This document shows, piece after piece, positions 60,347-64,000 of a stretch of DNA of 64,000 nucleotides (position 1 is the stretch's first letter; each line of letters begins with the position of its first letter). Origin of the DNA: Lota lota (lineage: Eukaryota > Chordata > Actinopteri > Gadiformes > Lotidae). The position numbers and the translations under genes are program-made. Under the pieces are notes generated by a model, which had not been told where the DNA came from, did not search any database, and saw nothing but the letters and a program-made list of their open reading frames with translations. The DNA is taken from the NCBI GenBank assembly GCA_026745465.1, contig JACYXH010000205.1, positions 814,001 to 878,000 of the forward strand, in the 5' to 3' direction.

Positions 60347-60720
60347 CGTGAACGACTTCTCTACCGCAGCACCTATGGGTGAAACACGGCCGGGTCGGTC
60401 CAGCACTCGTAAACCCCCCTCCCCCCCACCCCCTGCCCCACCGGAGAAACAAAAGACAGGTCCCAAGTTACCGGGTGGACGGCCACTTCATGCGTCACCC
60501 CGTGTGGACGTAACTGCTGTGGTAGCAAGACTGCGCTCGAGCGGTTAGTGTGCCCCAGTGGGAGCGACAGAAATCGTGACAGACGGAATCGCCGCCTTCC
60601 ATCCAATCACAGCGAAGAAACACAGCTGCCAAGCGGCTTGGAGCGTACTGACGCTTTCCCTTTCGCCGCTCGTCACAATCACGCGCACTAGCACGCACAC
60701 CCTCTCAGACTACACAAATA
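60347..60720 (-). promoter_or_regulatory. Probable vcl promoter / 5' leader region
   Basis: G/C- and CpG-rich upstream of the vcl ATG at 60344-60346, with a CCAAT box on plus at 60603-60607 and no clear TATA. The leader's exact extent is unknown. Confidence 0.45.
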
Positions 60721-60773
60721 CTCGAATTACAGACAAACAGACGTTCACACACATACATACACATATATACAGT

Positions 60774-60776
<3 letters not shown>

Positions 60777-60814
<38 letters not shown>

Positions 60815-60926
60815 CACATACACGCACGCACGTACACGCACGCACACACTCTCTCTCACAGACACACACCATGCACACACACACGCGCACACACACACGC
60901 ACACATACGCATGCACGCACGCACAC

Positions 60927-61010
<84 letters not shown>
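60777..61010. repeat. Compound CA-rich microsatellite
   Basis: Interrupted CA/CG/TA arrays, then a pure CA run from about 60921 to 61005, upstream of vcl. Confidence 0.95.
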
Positions 61011-61229
61011 ACATACCTACAGCCTATATTCACATACCTATATTGATGTTATATGAATGTAGGCTAGTAACAGCAAAAACAACTTAACTTGAAATGTAGA
61101 CTGAGAAAGAAAGCCTGTAAATAGAAGCGATTGAAATTACAAGCTATTAAAAATAGTAAACGGCAAGAGATATGTCCTACAGATCTTCTATATGTCACCC
61201 CGCTGCTGGACGGCCACACGGACACGCTT

Positions 61230-61312
<83 letters not shown>
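61230..61312. repeat. (GT)n microsatellite
   Basis: About 41 perfect units. Confidence 0.95.
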
Positions 61313-61314
<2 letters not shown>

Positions 61315-61439
61315 AGTGAACAGGGTCACAGCGTCAACGCAACAAAAGACCGGAGACCTCAAAATGCTGGAGATCGGGTGGTTTATGCTTGATCAAGCCC
61401 CTCGCCCCCCAACCTGCCGCTGTCACACGATCCACGTTC

Positions 61440-61680
61440 ATTAACCGGTGGGTCAGGGGTTCATGTCTCCAGGCCTCGACGCGGGGTTCTAAATAAAGAC
61501 CCGGAACACGGCTAGCCGCTGAGAGACGCGGGGCTTCTCGGGCGCTCCTGCGGCGCGGACAGAGACACCGAGAAGCGCTTCGCCTGGCACCGCCACTTTC
61601 ACCTACGTTCTGATACAGGCTAAATTTAACACGCCCAAGGAGCCAGGAGAGAAAGTTCAATAAAATGCTGGTCCGCTGGG
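61440..61680. other. G/C-rich patch upstream of vcl
   Basis: CpG-dense stretch without a coding frame I can support. It may be a leader exon or regulatory region of vcl. Confidence 0.3.
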
Positions 61681-62058
61681 TTCACGCGGATTAGACGTAC
61701 CAGACTTTATTCGTACTACCGGGGCAAACGACAGATTAGGAATGTACAAATCATATGGAGACACATCTACCCCCATACAAACACATCAGTGTTAATACAG
61801 CACTGGAGCGTTAAATATGTATGATTCGGCCGGTTGTGTGCAATGTGTATGTGTGTGTGTATGTGTGTGCGTGTGTGTGTGTGTGTGAATGTTTTGTGTG
61901 TGCATTTTTGTGTGTAATGTGTGATTATAGGATTATAGGATTTTACGATTTGGCAAATATAAGTTAAAACAACAAGCACAAATACATCTATTATAAACAA
62001 TATTTCTCTCTCTTTCTCTTTCTCTAACTCTCTCTCTCTCAAACACACATACCACATA

Positions 62059-62059
<1 letters not shown>

Positions 62060-62124
<65 letters not shown>

Positions 62125-62330
62125 CACACATAACCTAGGCTGAATCATTTACATTTTTATACTCCAGTGTTGTGTATAAATGGGGTTAGATTTGTCTCCA
62201 TATGATTTGTATATATCACCTTGTATATATAATCTGCACGCACACAGCCACACACACACACACACACACACACACAGCCACACACACACAGCCACACACA
62301 CACACAGCCATACATGCACGCACACACAAA
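62060..62330. repeat. CA arrays
   Basis: (CA)n at about 62060-62121 and CA/GCCA tracts at about 62240-62328. Confidence 0.9.
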
Positions 62331-62421
62331 CATCATCAACATCGTCGGGTGAAAATTGGTTCTGCAGCGGTTGTCCATAAAGAGGTGTATTAGGACTGGA
62401 GCTCAGAACGGGTCTCCATCC

Positions 62422-62431
62422 CCTTATAAGG
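62422..62431. promoter_or_regulatory. Perfect CArG box upstream of vcl
   Basis: CCTTATAAGG, the palindromic SRF consensus, about 2.1 kb upstream of the vcl ATG. Vinculin is a classical SRF/MRTF target gene. The distance is large, so its role is unproven. Confidence 0.4.
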
Positions 62432-62689
62432 CCCACAGACCCAGTGGTAGGCTGAGGACAATGCTGTAAACCAGGCTCCTTAAGCAGAGCAGCAGAGACT
62501 GTGTCCGGGCAGCCAGTAGCACCGCGGTGAAGTACATCTGTATATGTTGGACCTGTCTAAACAATGTCGGTGATGGAGGCCATTGCAGTGGCGTGTTTAG
62601 AGCGGATCTGAAGCCTGAAGTCAATTAGGAGTCAACGATGACGCCGTCCTGGGCTGCACACTGGAGGGTCGCATTTATAAATGTAGTTT

Positions 62690-62835
62690 TTTTAAGCAGG
62701 CAGTTTTTTTTATCCAAAGTCCGATCCATGTGATTAAAGAGCTGATAGGCGTCTCGCTCAAGAATGCCCACGGGAAGACTTAGACAGACATTGGGGATCG
62801 AACCCGCAACATTTTGTCTGAGGATCACCCCAGCA
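62690..62835. repeat. SINE-like interspersed repeat copy
   Basis: TTTATCCAAAGTCCGATCCA ... CTCAAGAATGCCCACGGGAA ... GGGGATCGAACCCGCAACAT: the best-preserved member of the family seen at 40605 and 43885. Confidence 0.6.
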
Positions 62836-62879
62836 AGCTGCTATAGACTATCCTGCCACTCACGCATGGTTATCTACCC

Positions 62880-62880
62880 T

Positions 62881-62919
<39 letters not shown>

Positions 62920-62965
62920 TGAGTAAGTGTGTGTGTGTATGTGTGTGTTTGTGAGTATGTGTGTA

Positions 62966-63034
<69 letters not shown>
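62880..63034. repeat. (GT)n microsatellite
   Basis: Interrupted, then pure GT array, about 2.6 kb upstream of vcl. Confidence 0.95.
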
Positions 63035-63044
<10 letters not shown>

Positions 63045-63049
63045 GGTGT

Positions 63050-63961
63050 TAGTGTTGATGAATGGTGTCTTTAGTGCTGATGGACCGGGCCTGGTGTGAG
63101 AGACGTGTGTGGTATTAGACAAAGAGCTATCAGCCAGTCTGGACCACAGGGAGAATAATCAGCCTCAGTGCAACTCCACAGTGTCTGGATCTGGGCTTGA
63201 AATCCCTTCCTCCCACCACCTTACCCCCTCACCCACCCCCTGCCTCCCATAGGCACCCCTGCACCTAACCCCTGTAACAGCTAACCTCCCCTTAGCTCTC
63301 TTGTTCCACTTTATTTTTTAACTCTGAGCCTTATTTTCTCTCGTTCCCCCTTTTTTTTTTTACTCTGAGCCTTATTTTGTTCATTGCACTTTATACCTTG
63401 CTACTTCCCAAAGGTATACCTAAATGACATACACATGCCTGACTTCCAATGGCTTGTTTTCTCAATACATTGTATAAGCATTAGTACAGTATAGGCTAGT
63501 TGAGACTTTTTTTTTTAAATGATAGCTTTGTGTGGTACTGATCGTGGAAAATAAAAAAACATCCAAGACAAAGAGCCCTGAGAAAAAAAGTTTGTTTTTT
63601 CTATTCCTTCTTCGCTGCCTGGGATTTCTAGGTGCCACACAACGGCTGTAAACAATGCCCTCTGGCGTTAAGTGGCAAACATTGCTTGTAATGGCAAGGG
63701 GACGTTAGAACGTCGACGTAATCAGTAATGACGGCAGTCTGGACGGAAATCTTAATCCCGGGAAAAGGATACAAGAACTGAAAGAGCCGTCTGTTTGCCT
63801 CACAGAACAATCCACTGATGTTCCCTTAATGTTGTTATTTGTTATTTGTTATAATTTTTGCCGTGGAAAGAAATCGCAAGATTAGGACTACAGAGCAGGT
63901 TTGAATGTGTGTTCTGGAGTGAATAAAACATGGACACAGTGATGTTAAATATATCCATTTA

Positions 63962-63965
<4 letters not shown>
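63050..63965. other. Distal flank, no gene seen
   Basis: Mixed-composition sequence with a short duplicated CTCTGAGCCTTATTTT motif near 63321 and 63362. No exon recognised. Confidence 0.4.

Positions 63966-63966
<1 letters not shown>

Positions 63967-64000
<34 letters not shown>
63967..64000. repeat. (AAT)n microsatellite at window end
   Basis: Eleven or more AAT units running off the edge. Confidence 0.9.

Overview
This window is nuclear DNA of a vertebrate, almost certainly a teleost fish. It has GT-AG introns, untranslated leaders, very many long perfect CA/GT arrays, short inverted-terminal-repeat DNA elements, and one recognisable block of human 10q22 genes. Nothing prokaryotic was found (no operons, CRISPR, phage or plasmid genes). 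The species cannot be fixed from the sequence alone. All gene models were built by hand from splice consensus, reading phase and family knowledge. Every one closes in frame.

Layout from left to right. A beta-microseminoprotein gene (msmb-like, minus, 985-2024). The ceramide phosphoethanolamine synthase gene samd8/SMSr (minus, 3596-5942). Three tandem atypical dual-specificity phosphatase genes on plus: two dusp13a/MDSP-like copies (9637-10648 and 11332-12783) and dusp29/dupd1 (14977-16158). Adenosine kinase adk (minus, 17586-24106), with a second first exon for the long isoform at 24942-25081. ap3m1 for the AP-3 mu subunit (plus, 25856-32661), head to head with adk. Vinculin/metavinculin vcl (minus, 35761-60346), tail to tail with ap3m1. 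The vcl 5' flank fills the rest to 64000.

Gene order and orientation from samd8 to vcl match my recollection of the human SAMD8-DUSP13-DUSP29-(KAT6B)-ADK-AP3M1-VCL block, except that no kat6b lies between dusp29 and adk and msmb occupies the far end. Reconstructed proteins have familiar lengths: ADK short form 345 aa, AP3M1 418 aa, vinculin 1066 aa (1122 with the metavinculin exon), SAMD8 436 aa. The genes do not form one pathway. ADK clears adenosine, SAMD8 is an ER lipid sensor/synthase, AP3M1 sorts endosomal cargo, VCL links adhesions to actin, and the three DUSPs are of muscle/testis type.

Non-genic sequence is dominated by simple repeats, several directly abutting splice sites or stop codons. 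There are two hAT-type elements with perfect 8-bp target duplications, two families of MITE-like elements, tRNA/SINE-like fragments and several minisatellites. No wholly new system was found. The most interesting leads are a possible 3-nt microexon (or recursive splice site) in vcl, minisatellites that have copied a vcl 5' splice site and an adk 3' splice site, a second adk first exon with a duplicated basic motif, and a CaaX-like terminus on one phosphatase.
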